The notes under the pieces are model-generated. The model was not told where the DNA came from and ran no database searches. It saw nothing but the letters and a program-made list of their open reading frames with translations. Both the position numbers and the translations under genes were made by a program. Shown piece after piece: positions 8,779 through 15,878 of a DNA stretch of 50,500 bases. Location of the stretch: the NCBI GenBank assembly GCA_012798435.1, contig JAAZNF010000014.1:1-50500 (forward strand), in the 5' to 3' direction. Each line of letters opens with the position of its first letter. The first letter of the stretch is position 1. The stretch is from Myxococcales bacterium. GTDB lineage: Bacteria > Myxococcota > B64-G9.

Positions 8779-8981
8779 CCGGCCTTACCGGGCTCCTTGG
8801 GCTTGATGCGGACTTTGTTCTGGGCGATCTCGCGCAAGGCGATGATGGCAGCCTTGTTCTTGGCCTTGACCAGGGGTTTCGCGCCTTCGAGCAGCTGGCG
8901 GGTGCGCCGCGTCGCGAGCAGCACTAGCGCGAAGCGGTTGGGGACCTGTCGCAGGCAGTCTTCGACGGTTACACGGGCCAT
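8775..8981 (-). CDS. rpoZ: RNA polymerase omega subunit
   Basis: 68 residues. The N-terminus [30 protein letters not shown] is the highly conserved omega signature, and [17 protein letters not shown] matches the second helix region. GGAGGT (8985-8990) sits 3 bases before the chosen ATG; an upstream in-frame ATG four codons earlier would lie on the Shine-Dalgarno side and is less likely. Omega helps assemble and stabilise core RNA polymerase. It lies 68 bases downstream of the DUF4340 gene and overlaps the PilZ gene, an unusual partner since rpoZ more often neighbours gmk or spoT. Confidence 0.95.
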   Translation of the reverse strand: MARVTVEDCLRQVPNRFALVLLATRRTRQLLEGAKPLVKAKNKAAIIALREIAQNKVRIKPKEPGKAG

Positions 8982-9049
8982 GGGCACCTCCAAACCGGGA
9001 CGCTATTCGTACGTCAATGGCACAGGAAAGGCAAGACTTTTCAGCGGCA

Positions 9050-10501
9050 TCAGGGGAGCGCCGGGCCGCCGTCGGGAGCGGGAGTATCGGCCAGATCCGC
9101 GGCGCTCTTGGGAAGGGATTCGAGCTTCTTGCTGTCCACCACGCACACCTGCGGCCGGGAGGTCCCCAAGACGAAAGTCCCCTCGCCGGTCGATTTTCCC
9201 ACCTGGAGCACGCCGATCTCCTTGTCCTCGCGGTCGAGCAGGGTGATGGTGCGCTCGGGCTTGTCGAGCCCGAACTCCGCCAGGTTGGCGCCCTCCTTGG
9301 GACCGGCGAAACGGCTGGCCTTGAGCGAAGAGAGCGTGCTGAGAAGCGAGGTCACCTTGTACAGCCGCGCCGGCGCGGACATGGGCGACAGGATGACCCA
9401 GTTGTCCTGGGTCCGGGCCGGCTGCTTGTCCTCGGCCGGGATCTCGACCGCCTTTTTCTCCAGCACGATGAGCTCGGACGCCGAGGCCAGCTTGACCTTG
9501 GCCACCGCCTTGCTATCGAAGCGAACCGGTGAGCGCGCCTGGAGGTCGAAGGCCGTCTTCTGGACGTTCTTCTGCTGGTACTCGCGGATCTCCGCCAGCG
9601 GCCCCGGGGGATCGCTGCGCCGGGCGAAGAACTTGCCCTTCTGGCTGTCCGCGCCGACCAGGAGCTCGACGGCCTGGCTCTGGTCCCCCAGCGTAAGATT
9701 GGCCGTCACCGCCGGCGCGTCGAGCCCGAAGGCCTTGGCCGGTTCCGCCGATGGGGGGAACGAGGCGGCGCGCAGGTTCCGCAGCGCGTTCAGCAAGTTG
9801 GTGACCTCGGCCTCGTCGGCCTCGTCCTGGAGCGGGGCCACCAGCCGCCAGGCGCCACCCTGGCGCTCGAGCTCGACCCGGTTGCGGCCATGAGCGAGCG
9901 AAAGTTTCGTCACCTTGTCGTTCTCGAAGCGCAAGATCTCCTTGCGCCGCAGGTCGAAGCTCTTCTTGAGCAGGGCCGACTCGTTGAACGAGGCCGTGAC
10001 CAGCACGTCGGGATCACCCTCGCGCTGGATGTAGAGCTGGTTGGAGAAGACGTTCACCTTGCCGATCTTGAGCCCCAGCGTCTTTCCGTCCGCAAGCTCG
10101 ACGCGGAGTTCGCCGCGCGGCGGCGCCAGGCCGTAGCGGGCGAGATCCTTGGCGTCCTCGCCGCTGATGCGCGAGGCGAAGTCCAGCCGATCCAGCGCGC
10201 CCACCAGGCCGTTCACCGCCATGTCGTCGGCCTCGTCCTGGACCGGCTCCACCATCTTCCAGGTGGCGAGCTGCTTCTCGTCCGTGCCGGTCTTCTCCAG
10301 GCGGGTGGTCGCCCCCTCGCTTGTGAGCCGGAGGGCCTTCACCGCGGCGGCGTCCATGTCCAGCACCAGCTTGGCGGCCAGCTCGGCCTTCTGCTTCTCC
10401 AGCCGCGGGCGGTGGACGCCGAAGACGGCCACCAGCACGACGCCGGCCAGGACCAGCAACGAGACGCCGCCTTTGAGCAGGGTGCGGGTGCGGTAGGTCA
10501 T
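9050..10501 (-). CDS. DUF4340 protein of the Gld-type ABC cassette
   Basis: 483 residues. One N-terminal membrane helix (about 11-29), then a large soluble part with two or three repeats of the DUF4340 pattern: strand pairs ending in FGLD or YGLAPP (ARYGLAPPRGELRVEL, AKAFGLDAPAVTANLTL, LAEFGLDKPERTITLLD), each followed by a strand with the consensus LxVG or LxIG. Such proteins usually follow a GldG-like gene, as here with a 19-base gap. It is predicted to be periplasmic and anchored in the inner membrane. The biochemical role is unknown; the context implies that it serves the ABC complex. Confidence 0.85.
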   Translation of the reverse strand: MTYRTRTLLKGGVSLLVLAGVVLVAVFGVHRPRLEKQKAELAAKLVLDMDAAAVKALRLTSEGATTRLEKTGTDEKQLATWKMVEPVQDEADDMAVNGLVGALDRLDFASRISGEDAKDLARYGLAPPRGELRVELADGKTLGLKIGKVNVFSNQLYIQREGDPDVLVTASFNESALLKKSFDLRRKEILRFENDKVTKLSLAHGRNRVELERQGGAWRLVAPLQDEADEAEVTNLLNALRNLRAASFPPSAEPAKAFGLDAPAVTANLTLGDQSQAVELLVGADSQKGKFFARRSDPPGPLAEIREYQQKNVQKTAFDLQARSPVRFDSKAVAKVKLASASELIVLEKKAVEIPAEDKQPARTQDNWVILSPMSAPARLYKVTSLLSTLSSLKASRFAGPKEGANLAEFGLDKPERTITLLDREDKEIGVLQVGKSTGEGTFVLGTSRPQVCVVDSKKLESLPKSAADLADTPAPDGGPALP

Positions 10502-10520
10502 GCGGCACCTCCCGAAGGAC

Positions 10521-12116
10521 TCAGTTTCCAGAACGCATCTCGCGCACGGTGCGCCCCACCGCCAGGATGAGCAGCGGCAGCAGCACGGTGGAGAACGACG
10601 AGATGAACTTCATCTGCCCCTCGTCGAGGCGCAGCAGCGAGGCGGCCCGGAATCGCGGCCGGATGGTGATCTTCTTCTCCTCGGCCGCCAGCCAGGCCAG
10701 GGTGTTCATCACCAGGTTGCGGTTGAAGGGGAAGATGCGGTAGGCGGCGTCCACCGGCACCAGCGAGGAGCCGAACACGGCGATGCGCGTCCCCAGCGTC
10801 CCATCGCCGGCCGCGGCGGGGTTCTTCTTCTCGGCCACCGCCGCCATGGGCACCGGCCCGGGCAGGTCCTTGCCGGCGTCGAAGGCCACCGCCTCCACCT
10901 TCTCCAGGTTGTCGCTCTCGCCCCAGCTCTGCGGCCCGGTGGCGACCAGCTCGACGGTCTCTATCCCCGGCAGGTTCCCGCCGGCCCGTTTCACCGAGTG
11001 GGCCATGGGAAACACCGCCTGGAGCTGGTTGAGCACCACCACCCCGCCGCGGAAGAAGCGCGAGAAGATGGCGTGGTCCTGCGGGTAGCGCATGGGATCG
11101 GTCACCGCCTCCAGCGGTGAGCGCGCGCGCGGGTTCATCACCACGTCGGAGCCCACCAGGATGCCGTAGGACAGGGCCAGCGGGTTGAGCGAGCTCGCGT
11201 CCTGGTAGCCGCTGAAGATCATCACCCGGCCGCCGCCGTCGAGGTACTTCTGGATGCTGGCGATCTCGCTTTCGATGATCGGCTGGCGCGGGCCGACCAC
11301 CACCAGCGCCTTGCACTCGGCGGGCACCTCCGGGGATTCCAGCAGCGACAGCGTCTCCGGTTGGAAGCCCTCGGTGCGCATGTCCTCCGCCCACAGGGTC
11401 ATGGCGCTCTGGGCGTCCTGGCCCTGCAACGAGCGTTCGCCGTGCCCGGTGAGGAAGCAGATCTTGTGGCTCGAGCCCGTGGCGGTGAGCTTGAGCAGCG
11501 CGGCGGTGATGGTCTCCTCGGGGCCGGAGGAGGACTCGTCGTCGATCTTCACCCGCTCTTCCTTCCCCTTGTAGCTGAGCACGATGCGCGGGCCGTCGGC
11601 CGAGACGCGGTACTTCTCCACCAGGTCCTCGCGCACCACAGGGTCCACGAACTCGTAGGAGAAGCGGTTGCTCCCGTAGCGGTAACGATCCAGGAAGTTC
11701 TTGACCACGTCGTAGGCCGGCTCCTTGGTGCTGTAGAAGGCGATGGCCTTTACGTCGTCATCCAGCGAGGCCAGCACGTTCTGGCTCTGGTCCGAGAGCG
11801 AATACACCCCTTCGCTGGTGAAGTCCACCTGGGCCGGGTGAGCCCAGGCCAGGTAGTTGAGCAGGAAGGCCAGCGCCAACGCCGCCACCGCGTACACCGC
11901 GGTGAAGCTCCAGTAGAAGGCCGAGCGGCCCAAAAAGCGCTGGCGCACGCCCGCGAGGTTCGTGAACAGCCACACCCCGACGCCGATCAGACCCAAGCAG
12001 AGCTGCAAGGCGACGAGGGTGTTGAACTCCCAGTCCCACAGGAACATGGTCGGGAAGGGCACGGTCACCACGGCCGCGCCGCCCACCACGCCCAGGATGC
12101 GTCCCAGTCTGGTCAT
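10521..12116 (-). CDS. GldG-like ABC auxiliary protein
   Basis: 531 residues. Three hydrophobic segments in the first 90 residues, then a soluble region with the ABC-auxiliary pattern (FTSEGVYSLSDQSQNVLASLDDDVKAIAFYS, later ICFLTGHGERSL and ALVVVGPRQPIIESEIASIQKYLDGGGRVMIF), and a C-terminal membrane helix (about 508-525). This matches the GldG/IFT52-like family. The gene follows the permease by 18 bases and precedes the DUF4340 gene. In Bacteroidetes gldA-gldF-gldG support gliding, but in Myxococcota the cassette is widespread and its substrate is not established, so no motility role is claimed. Confidence 0.85.
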   Translation of the reverse strand: MTRLGRILGVVGGAAVVTVPFPTMFLWDWEFNTLVALQLCLGLIGVGVWLFTNLAGVRQRFLGRSAFYWSFTAVYAVAALALAFLLNYLAWAHPAQVDFTSEGVYSLSDQSQNVLASLDDDVKAIAFYSTKEPAYDVVKNFLDRYRYGSNRFSYEFVDPVVREDLVEKYRVSADGPRIVLSYKGKEERVKIDDESSSGPEETITAALLKLTATGSSHKICFLTGHGERSLQGQDAQSAMTLWAEDMRTEGFQPETLSLLESPEVPAECKALVVVGPRQPIIESEIASIQKYLDGGGRVMIFSGYQDASSLNPLALSYGILVGSDVVMNPRARSPLEAVTDPMRYPQDHAIFSRFFRGGVVVLNQLQAVFPMAHSVKRAGGNLPGIETVELVATGPQSWGESDNLEKVEAVAFDAGKDLPGPVPMAAVAEKKNPAAAGDGTLGTRIAVFGSSLVPVDAAYRIFPFNRNLVMNTLAWLAAEEKKITIRPRFRAASLLRLDEGQMKFISSFSTVLLPLLILAVGRTVREMRSGN

Positions 12117-12134
12117 GGTCGTCTCCTCCCTTCT

Positions 12135-12914
12135 CTAGCGCCAACGCAGCGTCTCGATGGAGCGGTGGGTGAAGAACAAACCCAATCCGATCAGCGAGGC
12201 GTAGTAGGCCAGGTCCTTGAGGTCGATGACGCCCTTGGCGAAGCCGCGGATGTGCTCGATGGCCGAGAGCCCGGTGAGGATCTCGCGCGCCAGCCCGGCG
12301 TTGTCCGCTCCGGCCCAGCCCACCACCCACAGGAGCAGCAGCACCAGGAAGGTGAGGAAGGCCGCCACCACCTGCGACTGGGTGAGCGAGGACACGAACA
12401 TGCCGATGGCGGTGAACGACGCTCCCAGAAGGAAGATGCCGAGCAGGCCGGTGAACACGGTGCTCCAGGCCACCGCCCCCACCTCGGCGTAGGCCGACAC
12501 CAGCAGCGGATACACCAGGGTGAGCAGCACCATCACCAAGAGCACCACCAGCGAGGCCAGGTACTTGCCGAGCGCGATCTGGAACGGGGTCACCGGGTTG
12601 GTGAGCAGCAGGTCGAAGGTGCGGGCGCGGCGCTCCTCGGCGATGAGGCGCATGGTGAGGAAGGGCGCCACGAAGATGAGGATCACCGCGGCGTTGTAGA
12701 ACAACGGCGCCAGCACCTGGTCGGTGAAGTTCATGTACTGCAACATCTGGGGGCGCATCTGGCTGTTCAGCATGATGCTGCGCTGGAAGAAGGTGAGGAT
12801 GCGGATGAAGAAGAAGCTGGTGACCAGCGAGAACACCGCGAACACCCAGTAGGCGACCGAGGTGGTGAAGTACTGCAGGAGCTCCTTGCGCACGATGGCG
12901 AAGACGTTTCGCAT
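12135..12914 (-). CDS. ABC transporter permease (GldF-like, ABC-2 type)
   Basis: 259 residues, about six membrane helices. It begins with the characteristic amphipathic MRNVFAIVRKELLQYFTTSVAYWVF and contains LIAEERRARTFDLLLTNPVTPFQIALGKYLASL, the conserved ABC-2 cytoplasmic signature (E-rich segment followed by P-V/I-x3-I-xLGK). The stop of the ATPase gene is 9 bases upstream, so ATPase and permease are co-translated. It is expected to form the membrane channel with the ATPase below it in the operon order. Confidence 0.9.
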   Translation of the reverse strand: MRNVFAIVRKELLQYFTTSVAYWVFAVFSLVTSFFFIRILTFFQRSIMLNSQMRPQMLQYMNFTDQVLAPLFYNAAVILIFVAPFLTMRLIAEERRARTFDLLLTNPVTPFQIALGKYLASLVVLLVMVLLTLVYPLLVSAYAEVGAVAWSTVFTGLLGIFLLGASFTAIGMFVSSLTQSQVVAAFLTFLVLLLLWVVGWAGADNAGLAREILTGLSAIEHIRGFAKGVIDLKDLAYYASLIGLGLFFTHRSIETLRWR

Positions 12915-12923
12915 GGCGGCCTC

Positions 12924-13631
12924 CTATTGCTGGGTGAGGTCGTAGAAGGTCTGTTCCAGCGAGCGGCCCCCGGCGGTGAGGTTCTCCAGGGTGTCGTTGG
13001 CGGCGATCCTGCCACGGTGCACGATCACCACCCGCTTGCAAAGCTGAATGACCTCCGGCAGGTAGTGGGTGGACAGGATCACGGTGTGCTTCTCGGCGAG
13101 TTTCTGGATGAGGGTGCGCACCTCGACGATCTGGTTGGGATCGAGGCCGATGGTGGGCTCGTCCAGGATGAGCACCTCGGGGTCGCCCAGCAGCGCCTGG
13201 GCCAGGCCCACCCGCTGGCGAAAGCCCTTGGACAGCTCGCCCAGGCGCCGCCGGCGGACGCTCTCCAGGTTGCAGGCGGCGATCACCCGCTCGATCTCGT
13301 TTTTCTGCTTTTCCCCGCGCAAGCCCTTGATGCGGGCCACGAACTGGAGGTAGGAGCGCGTGTCCAGGTCATCGTACAGGGGCGGCTGCTCGGGCAGGTA
13401 GCCCACCCGGCGCTTCACCTCCAGCGGTTGCTCGAACACGTCGAACCCCGCCACCAGCGCCTTGCCGGAGGTGGCCGGCGAGGCCCCGGTGAGGATGCGC
13501 ATGGTGGTGGTCTTGCCGGCGCCGTTCGGGCCCAGGAAGCCCAGCACCTCGCCCTTCTCCACCTTGAAGCTGATGCCGTCCACGGCGACCAGGTCACGGT
13601 AGCGCTTGACCAGGTTGGTGACTTCGATCAT
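12924..13631 (-). CDS. ABC transporter ATPase (GldA-like)
   Basis: 235 residues. Walker A GPNGAGKTT (about 34-42), Q-loop within VGYLPEQPPLYDDL, signature LSKGFRQRVGLAQAL, Walker B VLILDEPTIGLDP and the switch His in ILSTHYL are all present. The order before the signature and the C-terminal LENLTAGGRSLEQTFYDLT suit ABC-2 exporters. The ATG at 13631 has GGGAG 5 bases upstream, which rules out the longer frame extending to 14156; that upstream part is a decayed gene. It is the first gene of the cassette, behind the promoter at 13677-13705. Confidence 0.92.
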   Translation of the reverse strand: MIEVTNLVKRYRDLVAVDGISFKVEKGEVLGFLGPNGAGKTTTMRILTGASPATSGKALVAGFDVFEQPLEVKRRVGYLPEQPPLYDDLDTRSYLQFVARIKGLRGEKQKNEIERVIAACNLESVRRRRLGELSKGFRQRVGLAQALLGDPEVLILDEPTIGLDPNQIVEVRTLIQKLAEKHTVILSTHYLPEVIQLCKRVVIVHRGRIAANDTLENLTAGGRSLEQTFYDLTQQ

Positions 13632-13676
13632 GGCTCTCCCTCGCGGTTGTTTTTCGCGACTCGAAACCGCGGCAAG

Positions 13677-13705
13677 CGATATTCTATTCCCGCACAAATT
13701 GTCAA
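13677..13705 (-). promoter_or_regulatory. probable promoter of the ABC cassette
   Basis: Minus strand TTGACA (13700-13705), 17-base spacer, ATATCG (13677-13682). A spacer of 18 gives TATCGC. The -35 element is perfect and the -10 weak. Confidence 0.5.
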
Positions 13706-13739
13706 GACCGTTCCAGCAGTTACTTGCCAGGTTCCGGAT

Positions 13740-14172
13740 CGGCGACCACCAGGACCGAAAGAGTTGCCGGCAGGTTCCTCGACCAGGCGGGCGCGCGAGG
13801 TTCTCCAGGGCGCGGATGTTCTTGGGGTTGCCGGCGGGCACGTTGATGGCGGGGACGAGGTAGGCACCCGCCGCCCGGTCTCGGAAAGGACCAGCCCTTT
13901 CCGCTTCGCCAGGTCCATGAAGTCGGACGAGCCCAGGAAGTAGAGATCGCCGCGCTGAGCGAGCTTCATCTCCGAAAGCATCTTGCCCGAGCCGCCGAAG
14001 TGCAAGAGCACCCGCCCGGCGTGCTGCTTTTCGTACAGCGCGGCCGCCTCCTCGATGTCCGGCTTGGTTGGCCGAGCCCACGAACAGCTCGAGCGAAGGC
14101 GCGGTCTTCTGGGCGTAGCCGGACCAGATCCCCGCTGCGGCGGTGGAGCACGACAAGGCACCAGGTTCTCAT
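13740..14172 (-). pseudogene. decayed ModA-like substrate-binding protein
   Basis: No single frame is open, but consecutive pieces in different frames form one recognisable N-terminal two-fifths of a molybdate/tungstate-type ABC binding protein: a signal peptide (MRTWCLVVL, then AAAGIWSGYA), APSLELFVGSA, then DIEEAAALYEKQHAGRVLLHFGGSGKMLSEM and GDLYFLGSSDFMDLAKRKGLVL, then AYLVPAINVPAGNPKNI and RALENLA. At least three frame changes are needed, near 14145, 14075 (an extra C) and 13890. The sequence stops matching near 13790 and runs into the ABC cassette promoter, so it is also truncated. Sequencing error could explain a frameshift but not the missing C-terminal half. It lies 22 bases downstream of the Fur-family gene on the same strand. 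Confidence 0.75.
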
Positions 14173-14194
14173 GGTACCTGTCTCGCAAAAAGAG

Positions 14195-14680
14195 CTATTG
14201 GGCTTTCGGAACATTTCGATTGCGGGAGCGCCGCCGCGCTGGGGCGCGAGAGTCTCGTCGCGCGCAGCCGGGGCACAACCCGAACACCATCAGTTGTTTT
14301 CCCTGCACTCGATAGCCTCGGCTAAGAACCACGCGCGGCAGCGGCTGGTCCAGCAGGCACAGGGTCCGCCGGCACTCCAGACACTGGAAGTGGGCGTGCC
14401 CTCCGGGACACCCCGGCATGCGCGGATTGGCGCAGAACAGGGACGTTCCATCCGGCGCGCGGATGACGTGGATCAGACGGGCCCTCTCCAACGAGGCCAG
14501 GTTGCGGTACAGCGTCACCCGGTCCACGTCTTCCAATCCGCTGGATGTGGCGAGCTGCGCATGCGTCAAGGGTTGGTCTGCGCGGAGGAGGGCGGAGAGC
14601 ACCGCCCGCCGCGCCTGCGTGCTGCGCAAACCCGCCGCCCGCAGCAGCGCGACCTCGTCGTTCTTGCAGCCGAGTTCCAT
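14195..14680 (-). CDS. Fur-family metalloregulator
   Basis: 161 residues. The winged-helix part has the Fur-family recognition helix DVDRVTLYRNLASL (about 51-64). The dimerisation part has HAHFQCLECRRTLCL, with H95, H97, C100 and C103, and a second pair C136-x2-C139, the structural zinc site of Fur/Zur/PerR proteins. The Arg-rich C-terminal tail is unusual. Which metal it senses cannot be told from sequence. It is divergent from the tetrapyrrole-methylase/TonB operon, whose promoter carries a 21-bp palindrome, so repression of that operon is the natural inference. The ATG lies only about 6 bases after its -10 box with no Shine-Dalgarno, suggesting a leaderless message. Confidence 0.9.
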   Translation of the reverse strand: MELGCKNDEVALLRAAGLRSTQARRAVLSALLRADQPLTHAQLATSSGLEDVDRVTLYRNLASLERARLIHVIRAPDGTSLFCANPRMPGCPGGHAHFQCLECRRTLCLLDQPLPRVVLSRGYRVQGKQLMVFGLCPGCARRDSRAPARRRSRNRNVPKAQ

Positions 14681-14686
14681 GTTGGC

Positions 14687-14715
14687 AAACTATCGTTCGA
14701 AATTCAGGGAGTCAA
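14687..14715 (-). promoter_or_regulatory. promoter of the Fur-family gene, leaderless geometry
   Basis: Minus strand TTGACT (14710-14715), 17-base spacer, TAGTTT (14687-14692). The predicted start falls at or next to the A of the ATG (14680). Confidence 0.6.
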
Positions 14716-14821
14716 GCCGCGCCACTGAGCACGACGCGCCTGGTGTGTGGAATACGCCTGGAGATCCGTCCCCCCACTTTCAGCAGCGCCTCGGCCGTTG
14801 CGCTCCAGTGGCTTTTTTTAT

Positions 14822-14842
14822 TATTGCAACAATGTTGCAATA
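14822..14842 (+). promoter_or_regulatory. 21-bp palindromic operator, probable Fur-family box
   Basis: TATTGCAACA, central A, TGTTGCAATA: a perfect palindrome with 10-bp arms. It covers the -35 hexamer and most of the spacer of the promoter at 14824-14852, so a bound dimer would block polymerase. The size and symmetry fit Fur-superfamily boxes, but the exact sequence is not one I can assign to iron, zinc or another metal. Confidence 0.7.
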
Positions 14843-14852
14843 TGCTCATAAT
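14824..14852 (+). promoter_or_regulatory. promoter of the exported methylase/TonB operon
   Basis: TTGCAA (14824-14829), 17-base spacer, CATAAT (14847-14852). The leader of about 35 bases contains a purine-rich Shine-Dalgarno region (GAGGAGAAAGG) before the ATG at 14894. Confidence 0.65.
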
Positions 14853-14893
14853 ACAGCGCGATCATATCCCGTAGAGGAGAAAGGATACGACCC

Positions 14894-15844
14894 ATGGCAA
14901 ATCTTCGAAAAATGCTCGCTTGGGTTTTCTGCGCCTCCATGCTCGCGGTCGCCCCGCCGGCCGCCGCGGGCGGAAAGAAGATCGGAAAGTTCTACATCGT
15001 CGGGATGGGCTCGAGCCCCGACCTGGTCACCCTGCGCGGGCAGCAGGTGGCCCGGCGGGCCGACCTGTTCGTGCTGGAGAGCCAGTTCGATCGCCAGGCT
15101 TGGAAGGACTACATCGGCAAGAAGCCGGTCCTGTTCGCGCCCCACCTGGCCCGGCTGTTCCTCGGAATCGACCCGAACACCCTTACCGACCCCGAGCAGA
15201 AAACCCTGGCGGAGAAGAACGACGCCTTGCGCAAGGACCTCGTCAATAGAATCCACAAGGCCGTCACGGAAGGAAAGACCGTGGCCTTTCTCCAGTGGGG
15301 CGACCCGATGATGTATGGGAACGTGTACCTTCTGGAATTGCTTCCCCCCGAGGTTCCCACCGAGGTGATCCCGGGGGTGGGCGCCTTCCAGGCCGGCAGC
15401 GCGGCGCTCAAGCGAAGCCCGGTGTACGGGTACGACACCAGCAGCGTCATCTTGACCATGTCCGACTGGCCGGGGCGGTCCGACACCAACGACAAGCTGA
15501 TGGCCACGGGCACCAGCATGGTGTTCTACACCATGCACCTCGACTACCCGGCGCTGTTCGCGCAGCTCCAGCGGGCCTATCCCGCCGATACTCCGGTGGC
15601 GGTAGTATCTTTTGCCGGCGACTCGAAAAACCAGGCCATCGCGCGCAGCACGGTGGGCAAGTTCCTGCAAGAGGTCGATTGGGCCAAGCTGCCACCGGAG
15701 ATGCACACCCTGTTCGTGGGTAAATTCATCACCGCCGGCCAGGGGCGCAAGGATGGCGTTTTCCACGGCAAGGAATCGATCGAGAAAAACCATGGCGACG
15801 ATCTTCCACCCGCGACAGGCGAGTACCACTCCCAACCGAAGTAA
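14894..15844 (+). CDS. exported tetrapyrrole (corrin/porphyrin) methylase-fold protein
   Basis: 316 residues. A clear Sec signal peptide (about 1-25: Lys/Arg-containing N-region, FCASMLAVA, PPAAAGG) precedes a full tetrapyrrole-methylase fold like precorrin-4 methylase (CobM/CbiF): FYIVGMGSSPDLVTLRG (36-49; usual GAGPGDPELLTVRG), FLQWGDPMMYG (about 132-142), VIPGVGAFQAG (158-168) and PADTPVAVVSFAGD (about 230-243). The glycine-rich loop is altered (GMGSSPD for GAGPGD). The periplasm has no known SAM supply, so it may bind or carry a tetrapyrrole rather than methylate it; this is inference. First gene of a Fur-box-controlled operon; the lipoprotein follows after 34 bases. Confidence 0.85.
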   Translation: MANLRKMLAWVFCASMLAVAPPAAAGGKKIGKFYIVGMGSSPDLVTLRGQQVARRADLFVLESQFDRQAWKDYIGKKPVLFAPHLARLFLGIDPNTLTDPEQKTLAEKNDALRKDLVNRIHKAVTEGKTVAFLQWGDPMMYGNVYLLELLPPEVPTEVIPGVGAFQAGSAALKRSPVYGYDTSSVILTMSDWPGRSDTNDKLMATGTSMVFYTMHLDYPALFAQLQRAYPADTPVAVVSFAGDSKNQAIARSTVGKFLQEVDWAKLPPEMHTLFVGKFITAGQGRKDGVFHGKESIEKNHGDDLPPATGEYHSQPK

Positions 15845-15878
15845 GATCGTCACTGGCCGCGACTGGAGAAACTCGATC

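Noticed and set aside
9050-13631. Calling the ABC cassette a gliding-motility system
   Set aside because: Only the Bacteroidetes Gld genes have that role shown; similar cassettes occur widely in non-gliding bacteria.
11361-13943. Long plus-strand open frame opposite the ABC cassette
   Set aside because: Antisense to clear ABC genes; Gln/His/Glu-rich translation without domains.
14195-14680. Calling the regulator Fur, Zur or PerR
   Set aside because: The zinc-site cysteines are common to all; sensing-site residues cannot be assigned by eye and the box is not a known consensus.
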